A DNA stretch of 64,000 nucleotides from Symbiodinium sp. CCMP2592 (GCA_905221615.1 CAJNDT010003535.1:186001-250000); one strand, 5' to 3'; counted from the stretch's first letter, positions 20,712 to 31,304 are shown. Translations and numbers: made by a program. The notes: generated by a model from the letters alone, not told the origin.

Positions 20712-21384
20712 TGCCTGCCGCTTGGTGATTTTTCTTTCGGTTTAGTCCCGCCTGCCTTGGTTCGCCGCTTCCCTTAGGGTTGTTAGGTGTAAGCTTGCGT
20801 GGCCCCTTTTGGCCTTTTCTTTGCACACTTTTTCGACGGCGAGTTCACGGAGTGGGACTTCATCGTCTTCAAGACTATATATATATTATATCTTTGTTTG
20901 TGTTTTCGCTAGAACAAATATCAATTGTTTATTGTTTTTTTTTTTAAAATTTTATCCAAAATGGTTTGCAGTTTAGTTTAGTGGTCAATGAAGGTATCTA
21001 GCCCAGGTCGGTTGTTTGACTGACATAAATGCACTTATTCGAATGAACTCTGAAGAACACCTGGTTGGTTGCTGCCTTGACAACTGTTGCAATTAGGTTG
21101 TTGACTCAACTTTGTTGCCTTGTCTGAGATTGATGTCAGAAACTTCTTTATTCGTTTGCTATTTGCTGGCAAGTGCATTGGTTTATCGCTTCCACCTGAA
21201 AACCTGTCCCAGTCACACGGCATTCTAAACTGCCTACACCTATTCCTGTCACTAGGACAAGATTCATGCACTGGAGCACTGCTACTCCCCAGCCGTTTCG
21301 GCACAGCTCGGTCCTGTCAGGCGGGGAGCCGACCCTCTCCTGCTCCCAGCTCGCTCCCAGCTGCAAGGCGGTGCGTGGAGAAGC

Positions 21385-21768
21385 ATGACGCAGGCTGCTT
21401 CTTCCACCAAGTCGTCCTCTCCGGGCGAGGCAGCCCAGAGCCGTGGTCTTCTTGAAGGGGTGGCTCCTCACGAGGTGATCCAGAAAGGGATCGACCTCTT
21501 CGATCCAAGCCTCACGGTGGAGGCCTTGTGGGGCTCTACTCCGCCCTCTGGTGGCGCTCTTCTTGAAGCGGTTTTGGCGTTCTACTCCGACGGCTGCCAC
21601 GACGTTCCGTGGTACTACAACGAGACTTCCGACGGCGGCCCCTCCAAGAAAGCTCGCAGCATCGTCAGGTCGCCCTTGTCGCGCGAACTTCAGGAAGCAA
21701 CGGTTCAATCCTACGCAGACAGAGTCATCCGCGAAAGTATTTCGCAAGTGGCCGCAGGCCAGGTTCGG
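21385..21768 (+). CDS. Hypothetical exon
   Basis: Unknown function. The open frame has balanced composition, with DLFDPSLTVEALWGSTPP, AVLAFYSDGCHDVPWYYNE and SPLSRELQEATVQSYADRVI. It stays open to about 21837. Because the downstream residues become hydrophobic and repetitive (LLTLLLLLNLL), I end the exon at the probable donor GGCCAG|GTTCGG near 21763. The next exon on the same strand begins near 21957. The start may be an acceptor near 21360 rather than the ATG. Confidence 0.45.
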
Positions 21769-21932
21769 AGATGGTTTCACTTTTGTCCTTCGCCTCTACT
21801 GACTCTACTGCTGCTACTGAATCTATTGTGCAGCTGAATCAAAGTTTGCAGTCTGCATGAGTGCTTCATCGCTGGGTGGCAAGTGCATCAGGTCTTGTCC
21901 TGTCAGGCCTGTCAGGCCAGGGTTGCAATTGT

Positions 21933-22356
21933 GAGCATGCTTACTCCGGCCGCAGGAGAGCCCATCTTCAAGTTTCGCACGATGGATCGGGTCCTTCCGT
22001 GCGAGGCCGGAACGTACAACCACCGGGCCGAAGCCGTGTACAGGGCCTCCGAGATTGCACCGACGCACCCCAACGTGGCTCCGGTGCTTGAGAGGGGCCT
22101 CAAAGCCGTAAAATTCGTGCACCCCCGAATTCCGGACAAAGTGTGGCATCGCTTCATAGTGACCCACAACAGCTTTCACACTGGCTCTGGCGAGAACTTC
22201 CTTGACTACTTGCAAGAATCCATCACGATGGAGGCCGATTGGGAATTGGAGACAGCGAGGACAGGTTTGCATAGCGCAAACCCAAGGTACAAAGCCGTCT
22301 ACAGAGACTTCGTGCTCAGCAGAAGACTCATGGTTGCATTGACTGGCAATTACTGA
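21933..22356 (+). CDS. Hypothetical exon with a terminal stop
   Basis: Unknown protein segment following the 21385 exon. A likely acceptor is CGGCCGCAG|G at about 21956. The visible sequence includes EPIFKFRTMDRVLPCEAGTY, PRIPDKVWHRFIVTHNSFH and SRRLMVALTGNY before TGA. Composition is normal and no stop interrupts. No family is recognised. If the TGA is used this closes a two-exon gene of about 270 residues. Otherwise the exon may join to 22480. Confidence 0.45.
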
Positions 22357-22479
22357 GTTCACTGTGAGTTCCAGATCTGCTGAAATAGTGCTATCAGATA
22401 TCACGAGTTGCAGCTTTAAGCCTGCGAGCGCGGGCGGTGGGGAACACGTGAAAATGCTGGGCTATGTCGTTGTGAAGTT

Positions 22480-22812
22480 GTGCACATGTCATGTTTCCTA
22501 TCCCAATGGGACCAAGGCTTGTACTTTCGCGATTGGGATGCATTCCGGAAGGCGCTCTCGCTCGCGCATATGTTGCGTAACAGATTCAAGGTCTGGGAGG
22601 CCTTTCGGACGTTCTGCAACAGCCATGTCGATTTCCTTGGCTCAGAGATGGATCCTGCAGCAGTCATCGCCTCGATGCATCAACTGGCCTTGCTGGTCAT
22701 CGGAAATATGGCCAAGTATTACAGTGTCCAGCAGACGGCCGTCATGCTGTTGCACTCTTTGAAGCACTGCGTACCTTTGTGGCATATGCTGTACTGGTTT
22801 AGCGTTGTATGA
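22480..22812 (+). CDS. Hypothetical exon
   Basis: An open frame of 110 codons rich in aromatic and helical residues (FLSQWDQGLYFRDWDAFRKA, VWEAFRTFCNSHVDFLGSEM). It resembles its neighbours in style but has no recognisable domain. It ends with TGA 290 nt before the MITE at 23104. It could be the last exon of the 21.4-kb gene or independent. Confidence 0.4.
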   Translation: MHMSCFLSQWDQGLYFRDWDAFRKALSLAHMLRNRFKVWEAFRTFCNSHVDFLGSEMDPAAVIASMHQLALLVIGNMAKYYSVQQTAVMLLHSLKHCVPLWHMLYWFSVV

Positions 22813-23103
22813 TAGTCATGGCTCTATATACCATATACACCAACCCACCTGCAAAGCCGAGTTGAGAGTCCGTTTCTTTTGGACGCGGGGGGAGGGGGGG
22901 CGAGCGTCGTGAACATCAGCATATTCTTGAGGGTGATTGGTCGTGGGAGTCCTGGGTTGGTGGACGGATAGGGGCCGTGGTGGCTCGCACTGCTGGACAC
23001 CCTCAGTTTGGGAGCTGAGACTAGGGTCAGGCTGTTGGGGATTACGGGTTTGAAGAAAAGCTGCTAAAATATATCTGTAAAAAAATTAAACCAACTACAC
23101 TCA

Positions 23104-23212
23104 CCCAGACCTTCCAAAATCCCTTAATTAAGGAATATACCTTAAATCATAGTAGGATCCCTAATATGATCTAAGGTATATTCCTTAATTAAGGGATTTT
23201 GGAAGGTCTGGG
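23104..23212. mobile_element. MITE family A2, best-preserved copy
   Basis: 109 bp. CCCAGACCTTCCAAAATCCC at the left end and its exact complement at the right. The arms continue with TTAATTAAGGAATATACCTT almost perfectly to the centre AGTAGGATCCCTAATATGAT. The high arm identity suggests recent activity relative to other copies. Confidence 0.9.
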
Positions 23213-23989
23213 CAGTACTCACTACACCCTTTAACTTCAAACCGTAAACGCTCGAGCAGTGAAGCCCTCACCGTTGCACCCTGAAGTCCCTGAAGTCTTG
23301 CAAAAATAGGCACCGCCGGCCTTTGCTTTTGAGACTGTAAGATCCTAAAGGCCCCCACACCGAGAAAAGTGTTTTTATGCGTGCTGTTAGTGCTTATATA
23401 GTGGTGTTGAGTTTTTCGGCTTTTGGGCGTTTGGGCCTCTTGGTACTCAGTGCTCCAAATTTCCAAGTCGATGCTTGTTTCGGGAAGCACAGAAACTTAG
23501 ATATAATGTCGCCGCCTCATGCGGACTCATGTCGCCAAGGGCGGTGGTTGGGCAAAGGATCAGGTTGCCAGGTGCTAGCAGATTCTCGCACCTTTCAAAA
23601 TATCGGGGGTCTTCTCGCGAGACCGCGCGGACGCACGGTACTGTAAAATGGCAACATCCACATCCCACATCAGATCAACATCCATTCCGTGTCTGCTAGA
23701 GGCTCCAGTCTAAGAATCATGGAACCGTAGGATGACCGACCATCAACTTCAACCACAATTTCACTGGAGCTTCGCAGCTTCGCCTGGTGCTTTCGGGGTC
23801 ATTGAGGTTGCTGGGTTGACGAGACGGTCGGAGATGGGAAGGTCGCAAGGTCCTGTGTTATTCAGTCGTTCAGTTCATTGTTCAGGATGCCGGTTTGGCA
23901 GGGATGTGGGAGTAAGGAAGGTCAAGGCCAGGCATGGGTTTGAGACAAACAGTGGTGGGCGACTGGGTCTTTTACGTTTCACAATCCGT

Positions 23990-24391
23990 GCTGCCCGACC
24001 CAGCATTGATTATGTGATTGCCCCTACTACTGACCCTAATGACCATAATGATCCCAAACAGTCCGAGGTCCCCAAGGCCACCGGCAAGAACAGCAGCGAG
24101 CGCCTTGCTGGCTGGACGTTCAAGCACTGGGAGCAGGACTCAGCCCGCATGAACCTCTTCAACTTACCAATGACTGACTCTGCCGTGGTGAAGAAGCTGA
24201 CCGTGCAGACTGCTGAGCAGGAAGGGGCCAAAACTGGCAAGCGTGCTCAGGTCTGTGGTGACGTTCGCAGTGAGCTGGCCGGGCTGGGGGTCCGTGACAA
24301 GAAAGCCCGCGTCGAGGCTGCGACGACTGTGACGAGTGACATGCCTGCTCCAACGGCCCCGACAGATGCTCCGCAACAAGGACGCTCGTGA
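23990..24391 (+). CDS. Hypothetical charged exon
   Basis: The frame is open from 23732, but only from about 23990 does it look protein-like (RLAGWTFKHWEQDSARMNLF, DSAVVKKLTVQTAEQEG, SELAGLGVRDKKARVEAAT). It ends Pro/Thr-rich, then TGA. The function is unknown. It may be the N-terminal part of the next exon's protein, because ACCCGACCCAGC... and the following CTTTCAG|GTGCAG acceptor at about 24508 are on the same strand. Confidence 0.4.
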   Translation, partial: AARPSIDYVIAPTTDPNDHNDPKQSEVPKATGKNSSERLAGWTFKHWEQDSARMNLFNLPMTDSAVVKKLTVQTAEQEGAKTGKRAQVCGDVRSELAGLGVRDKKARVEAATTVTSDMPAPTAPTDAPQQGRS

Positions 24392-24507
24392 TTCATGCAG
24401 TTTTTTTCGAGCGAATGAATGAAACACAGAAAACACAGCTTATTAAAAGCTTATACCACTTACTAGATAAGCCGCCTTGCGTAGTATCGTGATTCGTGAT
24501 GGCTTTC

Positions 24508-24777
24508 AGGTGCAGCTCCAAGTGTCCTGGGCGGCGCAGATGGCTCCGACAGCATTAAGCCCACAGAGCTCAAGCTGAAAAAATCCGACAAGAAGTCAGC
24601 CTTCGTCCCCTTCTCCATGGAGGAGAAGAAGATGTTTCGCAAGTTCATTGTGCCCACCTGTCCCACCGAAGACGACCCCGCGACTCGGGCGCTCACCGCG
24701 CTCGACGACTTCATGCAGGCCATGAAGTACGCAGAGCACGTTGTCAAGGCCTGGGCTGTCGGTTGTTCGATTCCTTA
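24508..24777 (+). CDS. Hypothetical exon downstream of 23990
   Basis: After the acceptor GGCTTTCAG|G the frame reads APSVLGGADGSDSIKPTELK, KKSAFVPFSMEEKKMFRKFI and VPTCPTEDDPATRALTALDD, ending AVGCSIP then TAG. There is no ATG near its start, so it is an internal or last exon. It is basic and helical at first, then acidic. The family is not recognised. Confidence 0.4.
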
Positions 24778-24878
24778 GCTTTGGGTTCAGCTTGAACGCT
24801 CGCTCCGATCATTCCTGATGAGGCCGATGCGGAACACGACGCTTCGTATCCACTATATAAACCCTAAATCCGAACCTT

Positions 24879-24985
24879 AAACCCTAAAGCCTAAACCCCG
24901 AAAGTGATACATAGAAATTGCCTGTCTTTGGCCCAAAGACAAGCAATTTCTATGTATCACTTTCGGGGTTTAGGCTTTAGGGTTT
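24879..24985. repeat. Near-perfect 107-nt palindrome
   Basis: Arms 24879-24931 and 24933-24985 pair at 52 of 53 positions (one C/A mismatch at 24922/24942) around a single central base. The outer 12 bases are telomere-like (AAACCCTAAAGC) and the inner part is AAAGTGATACATAGAAATTG. In DNA it would extrude as a cruciform. In RNA it would form one long hairpin. Confidence 0.95.
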
Positions 24986-24986
24986 G

Positions 24987-25625
24987 GCTCCTAAAGCAAA
25001 TGGCTTCTCTGTTTTCGAGCAAGTTTGCTGATCAAGAAAATGGCTCCTCTGTCTCCGGGCAAGTTTGCTTATCAAGGTAATGGCTCCTCTGTCTCGCTGA
25101 TCAAGTAAATGGCTCCTCTGTCTCCGGACAAGTTGGCTGATCAAGTAAATGGCTCCTCTGTCTCCGGGCAAGTTTGCTGATCAAGTAAATGGCTCCTTTG
25201 TTTTCGAGCAAGTTTGCTGATCAAGTAAATGGCTTCTCTGTCTCCGGGCAAGTTTGCTGATCAAGCAAGTGGCTCCTGTGTTTTCGGGCAAGCTTCCTGA
25301 TCAAGTATATGGCTCTTTTGTTTCTGGGCAAGCTTGCTGCTCAAGTGCATGGCTCCTCTGTCTCCGGGCAAGTTCGCCGAGCAAGGAAATGGCTCCTCTG
25401 TCTCCGGACAAGTTGGCTGATCAAGTAAATGGCTCCTCTGTCTCCGGGCAAGTTTGCTGATCAAGTAAATGGCTCCTTTGTTTTCGAGCAAGTTTGCTGA
25501 TCAAGTAAATGGCTTCTCTGTCTCCGGGCAAGTTTGCTGATCAAGCAAGTGGCTCCTGTGTTTTCGGGCAAGCTTCCTGATCAAGTAAATGGTTCCTCTG
25601 TCTCCGGGCAAGTTGGCTGATCGAG
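24987..25625. repeat. Tandem array, about 40-bp unit
   Basis: About sixteen copies of a unit near TGGCTCCTCTGTCTCCGGGC then AAGTTTGCTGATCAAGTAAA. Variants include TTTTCGAGC for TCTCCGGGC. A block of several units is itself repeated (25114-25280 resembles 25410-25575). The array begins immediately after the palindrome. Because 40 is not a multiple of three, ORFs through it change frame and are not credible genes. Confidence 0.9.
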
Positions 25626-26344
25626 CCGCAGCCCGCATCCTCCAGCCCAGCCCCAGTCCCAAGTCAGGTTTCAGTCAGAAAACCACGGGGCTCCGAGGTC
25701 CGCAGGCTCAGGCTCAGACATCACATGACGTTTGTCCAGGTTGATCTAGGCAACAGCGGCAACACCGCTGCAATGCGAACGTCCATGTCCTGGCTTAGCA
25801 TGAGACGAAGATTGTGGGGACCTAGCCAACTGTGAACGTATCCAAGTCTGTTGAATCAAGTGAAGCCATGTTGCCTTACATGTTTTTGGTGTCTACCAAA
25901 CCGCTCTTGCAGATTCGTACATGTCACGATTTTGCAAGCACAGACCACTGTTTGTTGAGATATAAACGTTCATTGTGGAAGATCGAGGAATTGAGCCTCC
26001 TCTCTGAGCCTCCAGCTAACAGGTGCCCCCTTCTCGGGGATGATGACCAAGGCCGCGGTCCCAAAATCAAGACACCGTCAAGACACCCAATTTTCGAAAC
26101 GAGTCATGCTAGTTAGCTAGGATGGATTGAAGAATCCACTGCTGAGGGAATTAGGCATCAAACCATTTGATCTCGAGTCGTTCTGTTGGGTGAGTGGTGA
26201 GGAATTGCATGGAGATGATGTGCCAAAGGACAGCTTGGACAACACTTTCTCATTCTGTGTCGCTGGTACGAGTTTCAAGTCTTGGTTTCTCTATATTGCC
26301 GGGCTTAGGTCTTGGGTGTGTCGATGTGTCACGGTTTTGTAGGA

Positions 26345-26862
26345 AAACCTTCTCCCCATCCGTGATAAGTGACACCCAAGACATAGCTGAGGCAGGTCTG
26401 TTTTTGCAATTCGTCTTCGATGGCCGAGTTTGTCTAAGTGGAAAGGACCTCCGCGTGTGGACGGGGGCCAGGGCGGAGCTCCAAGCCACATATGTGGCCG
26501 CATTAGACTTCATGAGGATGCGAGATAATGCGACTGAGTCTTCGGCAGCTGGCCCATCCGGTGCGGACCGCAAGGTCGGGGCGCTTGATCTAGCCAAGAT
26601 GCTCTGCGATTCGTATGTGAATATCCCGGTGCAAACTCTGGTGCTCGACGCCGATGAATCGCAAAGTCTTCGGCGTGTCGCAACAATCATGAGTACGCAG
26701 TTCACTGACGTGGTGCAGCCGCTGCGAGAGTTCTTGGCAAAGTATATCAAGCTACCGGTCCTCATGCATGACACTGTGCGAGACACACTGTCGGGGCCAC
26801 TGGCACTGCATCAAGTTAAGTTTTCGAGACCCCGCAGGCTAGTACAACAGTCTGATACCTAA
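26345..26862 (+). CDS. Hypothetical exon
   Basis: The frame is open from 26194, but the protein-like part starts near 26345, after the acceptor-like GGTTTTGTAG|G. It includes SDTQDIAEAGLFLQFVFDG, SGKDLRVWTGARAELQATYV and LRREFLAKYI-like helices (VVQPLREFLAKYIKLPVLM). The 3' part after about 26817 (TCAAGTTAAG) is probably intronic. A further exon-like frame with the same texture begins at 27121. The function is unknown. Confidence 0.4.
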
Positions 26863-26967
26863 ATCATCATAAGTAATGACCAAAACCCTAGCTATAGTCT
26901 CCAATGAACTTCTGAAGTGGCTCACCGTTTTCACGGTTAGGATCCGATATTATACAGGTACTTTAAC

Positions 26968-26990
26968 TAGTACTAGTACTAGTACTAGTG
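26968..26990. repeat. ACTAGT hexamer repeat
   Basis: Four tandem ACTAGT units, a self-complementary microsatellite. Confidence 0.85.
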
Positions 26991-27120
26991 TAACCCTAAC
27001 CGAGCTACATTGGACATCCCATACAAACCCAGATAAACAGATCCCTACAGCCTAAAACGCCCTAAGCCCCAAAGCCTAAGCCTAAGCCGCATCGGGTGTA
27101 AATTAATTCTTTGCACCAGG

Positions 27121-27295
27121 TTGATGAACCGGTCAGTGAAGAGGATGGATTTGGTCGATTTGATTTGCTTCATTCAGGGCTATGTCGAAGCCGTCTTGCC
27201 ATTTCAGTGGACGCTGTTTGCCACAGACGTGGCTGAGCTATTCGCAGCACGCGGCCACTTCGTGGAACGCACGGACGAGGCCATCAGCCCATCAG
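27121..27295 (+). CDS. Hypothetical exon
   Basis: Directly after an acceptor GCACCAG|G the frame reads LMNRSVKRMDLVDLICFIQG, VEAVLPFQWTLFATDVAELF and ends near FVERTDEAIS. It looks like a helical internal exon of the gene continuing at 27496. The following CAGCCCATCAGCCCATCAG repeat probably lies in the intron. No family is recognised. Confidence 0.35.
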
Positions 27296-27495
27296 CCCAT
27301 CAGCTCATCTTTGTGTTTGTCACCGTGCTTGATGCTAGCTAGCGCTGCAGTCGGATCACGTCGTCAGGGTAGCCTGCCCATGTGATGCAAGCCACAAGCA
27401 GCATAAGCAAGTGATTGTGCTTGTGAGTTGGCGTTTGAATCAAAATGACGCAGTACCTTCATCCTTCATCCTTCATCCATCAAGTTTGTTGGCAG

Positions 27496-27995
27496 GTCTT
27501 TGACCAGGCGTCCTTGGCAACCTTCCTCAGCTTCCGCCTGCAGTACCTGGCGCGCATCATTAGCTCAGCCTGCACATGTGTGCCAGAGTTGGTGCTGACC
27601 AACGTTGGAGACAAAACGTGGCAGATGCTGTCTGTTTGGGGCGAGAAGGTCCATGAGTCTCTGGACATCCTCGTGCCGTTTGATTCGATGCTTTCCGCAG
27701 CAGACTGGGCCCCCCGATGGGCCGAAGTGTTGCAGCAATCGGAGACGGCAGCAGAGATCAACAGGGAAGTCGCGTCCAAGGTGGCGGTTTCACAGCATCC
27801 AGAGGCATCGACCGGGGCCGCAGCTTTTGTCCAGATTCGCAAGCAGCCGGAAGTGCAGCCATCCAACCAGGGTGGCAACAACAAGGGCGACGCGAGGCTT
27901 GCTGAGAACCCCGGCAAGTCCGAAGAATCAGGAGCCCTGACGTTTCGTTGGCCCCACCTTACTTACTTTGCGCCCGCCGTTGCTTCTGAAAGGTT
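27496..27995 (+). CDS. Hypothetical exon
   Basis: After the acceptor TTGGCAG|GTC the frame reads VFDQASLATFLSFRLQYLAR, CTCVPELVLTNVGDKTWQML and a low-complexity Gln/Asn tail (QPSNQGGNNKGDARLAENPG). The open frame continues to 28047, but the last residues (GFWGFRSFFL) look non-coding. Good composition, unknown function. It lies in a chain of similar + strand exons between 26.3 and 29.8 kb. Confidence 0.45.
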
Positions 27996-28089
27996 TCTTA
28001 GGGTCTGCGTTTTGGGGTTTTGGGGTTTTCGCAGCTTCTTCCTTTGAGCGTCAGCCTCTGTAGTATGAGGACGGCAGAGCTCTGACTCT

Positions 28090-28473
28090 GTGGGTAGCGT
28101 GAGCGTGACTGCCATGAACGACTACGTCAGCGAGGCATTCAAGGAGTCGTCGACAGCTTCAGCCGAGTGCAAGGCCCTCGGCCTCAGCAGGGTCTGCGCC
28201 AAGGTGCTGAAGAAGTTGGAATGCAAGCTTAATGCTGCGATTTGGGATGTTTACGAGTCGTGCTCTTCCGAGATGTCGGGTGTCCACGTCAACATCAAGA
28301 CTGCAGCCGGTAAGGGTGGCAAAGATGCGGTTCAAGTGAACCTACCAATTCCTGAAGGAATGCGCCTGCCGTCTGTCCATCGGCTCTCAGCCACCAAAGG
28401 GCCCAAGGCCATTTGGTGTTGCAAGATCTTTGGTGTTCCTGAGCTGAAGTCGGACCTTTCTGCATCTCGCTAA
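28090..28473 (+). CDS. Hypothetical exon with stop
   Basis: An open frame containing VTAMNDYVSEAFKESSTASA, LSRVCAKVLKKLECKLNAAI, a lysine-rich turn (KTAAGKGGKDAVQVNLPIPE) and a terminal KAIWCCKIFGVPELKSDLSA before TAA. Possibly a C-terminal exon. No domain is recognised. It lies between two other exon-like frames, so it may belong to the same gene with the stop intronic. Confidence 0.4.
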   Translation: MGSVSVTAMNDYVSEAFKESSTASAECKALGLSRVCAKVLKKLECKLNAAIWDVYESCSSEMSGVHVNIKTAAGKGGKDAVQVNLPIPEGMRLPSVHRLSATKGPKAIWCCKIFGVPELKSDLSASR

Positions 28474-28638
28474 GTTCATCGTAGATCTTAGGCTTAGGGA
28501 TGGTTTCGTCGCACGCGTGAGCGTCTTTAGCCCATCCAGGGTTAGCGAAGTTGTTCTGAGAGAATACCTCAGAGGTGCTTGAATCAGTGCTTGAAGTTAT
28601 CCTAGCTGCATGGCTTCGTCCTAATCGCTGCAGCCTAC

Positions 28639-29067
28639 ATGCCGTTCATGTTGGATTTAGAGATGGACCAGAGATGGATCCCCAGACTCATCCCGTCTCA
28701 GGTTGACTTCTTCATGGAAGCTTGCAAAGACTGCCTCACCACAGATGTTTGTGTCCCAGCCTGGTCGTCGCGGCCTGTTTCGCGCAACGACCAGGCCTTC
28801 TTCGAAGCCGTTGCCGTCAAGCAGAACGTCATCATGTTCATGACGGGCCCCGGGGACTTGGACTTTGACGTGAAATTGTTGCCTGCTTCGGCTTCGGATT
28901 CTCAGTCTGGGCCCGCAGACAAGATCAAGGAAGAGGTGGGCAGCAGGCATGTTGTGGTGCCGCTGACCATACAGTGCCTGGTGCCCGTGCCCGACTTGCA
29001 GGATCTTAGCGAGTTGCTGCCGAGTGTTTCTTTTCAATATACTCATAGGACTCAAAGAAGCGGTCTT
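28639..29067 (+). CDS. Hypothetical exon
   Basis: The frame reads MDQRWIPRLIPSQVDFFMEA, FFEAVAVKQNVIMFMTGPGD, DLDFDVKLLPASASDSQSGP and VVPLTIQCLVPVPDLQDLSE. It is a compact mixed alpha/beta-looking sequence without a recognised family. Start and end are uncertain because an acceptor is likely upstream. The last codons before TAG (HRTQRSGLM) run into the repeat region at 29110. Confidence 0.4.
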
Positions 29068-29109
29068 ATGTAGTCGTTTACCCCCCGCGGCGCCAGCCCA
29101 TGCCGGGCC

Positions 29110-29228
29110 AGAGCCATCCGAATTCGTTTCTCGTCGGTCAATACCCGTCCGAATTCTTTTCTCGTCGGTCAATACCCACCCGAATTCTTTTCTCGTCGGT
29201 CAATACCCATCCGAATTCTGTTCTCGCC
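29110..29228. repeat. CCCATCCGAATTC direct repeats, copy 2
   Basis: Four tandem copies of a 31-32-bp unit, CCGAATTCTTTTCTCGTCGG then TCAATACCCAT. It is the same unit as at 12010-12226. It sits directly between two exon-like frames. Confidence 0.85.
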
Positions 29229-29245
29229 CCGCCCCTGCCGCGAGG

Positions 29246-29775
29246 ACAAGCTGGACAAAGATCTGAAGGATCAGCGTGACAGTGTGGAAAAGCAGATTCG
29301 CAACTGGATCACGACTGCCACGAAAGCCAAGGCTAAGGCAGTTAAGAGCAAGCGAAAGCATGCCGCTGCGAACGATGACTCATCCAACCAGAAGACTGAC
29401 AAGACTACCGTTGCCATGTTCGAGACGCTTGGATTGGACATGCCGGCTGACAAGGATGAGCAGATTGCTTGCTTGAACGAGCTGAAGGAGCAGGAGGTGA
29501 GGTTTGAGAGCCTCGTCCAGAAGGCCAGGGATGCCATTCAGATGCCCAGCGCCATCCCGTTGACGCGACTACAGGGTGACGATGATAAATCGCGCAATGT
29601 GCGTGCCAAGCTCATGCAAGAGGCGCTGGAACAGGCGCAGAAGGAAGAGCAGGGCGGAGGCGTTGCGCAAGAGGAGTGGGAAGCCTCTCGATTCGGTGCT
29701 GTGGCGGCAGTCAAAGCGGCGCAGCAGGGTGCGGGTGTTGTCGGCAAGGATGCGAAGGACTGGGACTTCAATTGA
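29246..29775 (+). CDS. Hypothetical coiled-coil exon
   Basis: After an acceptor-like CCGCGAG|G the frame reads DKLDKDLKDQRDSVEKQIRN, KAKAKAVKSKRKHAAANDDS, ACLNELKEQEVRFESLVQKA and EALEQAQKEEQGGGVAQEEW, ending KDWDFN and TGA. It is highly charged and helical, consistent with a coiled-coil or nucleic-acid-binding tail. It is the last clear exon of the 24-30 kb series. The function is unknown. Confidence 0.45.
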
Positions 29776-31300
29776 ATCCAGTAGAGTCGTGAGTTATTTC
29801 GGGCATTTAGGCCGGTCGAAGGGGTCCGTGTGTAGCTGTAGCAGCTCATCCCATCCTAGCTTTGTTGTTGGTTTCGGCAGGACAAGAAGAAGAAGAATTC
29901 CGTTGCGAAGGATGTGCTTCAGATGGGGAAGCATATGCTGAAGTAGCATGGCCTTCGCGTGACCTTTGTCAATGGCAATGGCTAGACCATTCCAGGTGTG
30001 CCGCAGCAAGAACCGGATAGCCGAGCGATAAAATTCAGATGAGCAGTTTTTGGTACTGCCCGCAGCCCCCGCATGCTAAGCCTGAGGAGTCGTATCATCA
30101 CTGTTATCAGGACAGCTTAGGCAGCTTGCGTGTAGAACTGTGTTTAAACTGATCGTCGAATCGTGTAGGTCGTCCAGTTCCAGGGGCAGCGGGCACGGGT
30201 CACACACACACGTGACGGCAGGGGCTATGGCTGGCCCAGACATGGTGTTCACTTCTGTGCTGGCTGTTTCCTAGCCTAGCCCTCTGCAGTTTGAGAGTCA
30301 GAGTCCTCTGGGAGGACTGCCGTTTTCTTTTACGACCAAACGTGTAGTAACCGTACAAGCTTGAGTCCGATCTGTCTGCGTGTCACAATGGCACCAGCAA
30401 AACCAGCAAGCGGCGAAGCGGCTTGGCTTGGCTGGCAGTGCGGCATTTTTTCAGCGATACACAATCCCTTGTTGCCCAAGCTTCAGTTTTGCAGCTGCGT
30501 GGCTATGCAGTCTGACTTGCTTCTGAAACCTGATATGTGTAGTACTGCGAAAGAACACTTGAGCAACAGGAGATTAGCTGACGGCTCGCTGCATTAATAT
30601 CTTTGCGTACGTTAGCTTGTGCTTGTACTTGGATTTGGGCTTGGAGCGTGGGCCTGAAGAAAACAGCTGCGGAACTGAGACTGAGCCCTTTGACTCGGCA
30701 TGGTTTCCTCAGCTCATGTGCGGATGCGTGTGTAGTGGCAGCATTGTCGAAGTTGCGTAGCAGCTCAGCAGCAGCGGCAGCAGCATTGTAGCACGGCTTG
30801 TGACTTGTCACGCTGAGGCTGAAGTCAGTTTCAATTTCGACTCCTCCGCCATTGCCGTGAAAGTGCCGAGTGACGAGGCGCCGGACGAAGTACTCGCGCT
30901 TGTGACGTTTGTTGCCATCCAGTGAGACAAGTGCCCTCCAGTGACAGCTCCCGTGTGCTTCTTTTGCTAGTAGTCATGTTGAGTCATGTTGCTGCGATTG
31001 CGAGAATTTTGTTTTATTTTCGCTGCCTCCGGCCATCACCGGGCCATTACCGCATTGGGCCGCATTGGGTCTGCTCTCAGGCTCTCAGGGTGTAGCATGG
31101 GAGAGAACGCTGTCGGGTTCAGCTGTGTGCATGAATGATACAAGGTGATGAGCAGGGCTTGGGCAGGGTTGGCCTGGGTCATTCCGGTGTTCCGCTGGAG
31201 CCAAGAGTCAAGAGGAGTGCACGATTTCTGGTTTTGAGACATTAGTTTTGAGGCTTTAGTTGTAGGGAGAGGTTGTCTGTAAGTTTTGAAAATAAAAGTA
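29776..31300. other. Spacer without recognised gene
   Basis: Only small unsupported ORFs. A short KKKKNSVAKDVLQMGKHMLK-like frame at 29880-29945 could be a further tiny exon of the preceding gene (acceptor TTTCGGCAG|G), but it is too short to assert. Confidence 0.35.
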
Positions 31301-31304
31301 GCAT

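Larger units (their letters stand above)
19305..21048. mobile_element. Fold-back element with about 170-bp terminal inverted repeats
   Basis: The left terminus 19305-19474 (GTTCATTCCAATAAGTGCAT ... CGACCTGGGCTAGATACCTT ... AAACACAAACAAAGATATA) is repeated as reverse complement at about 20880-21048 with only a few mismatches and one poly-T length difference. Between them lie a GC-rich palindromic array (19490-19857) and an RT fragment (19908-20711). This is the architecture of a long-TIR DNA or fold-back element carrying captured retrotransposon sequence. No target-site duplication could be fixed by eye. Confidence 0.75.

Noticed and set aside
24987..25625. CRISPR-like spaced repeats
   Set aside because: The units are contiguous with no unique spacers of constant length, and the context is eukaryotic. 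It is an ordinary tandem array.
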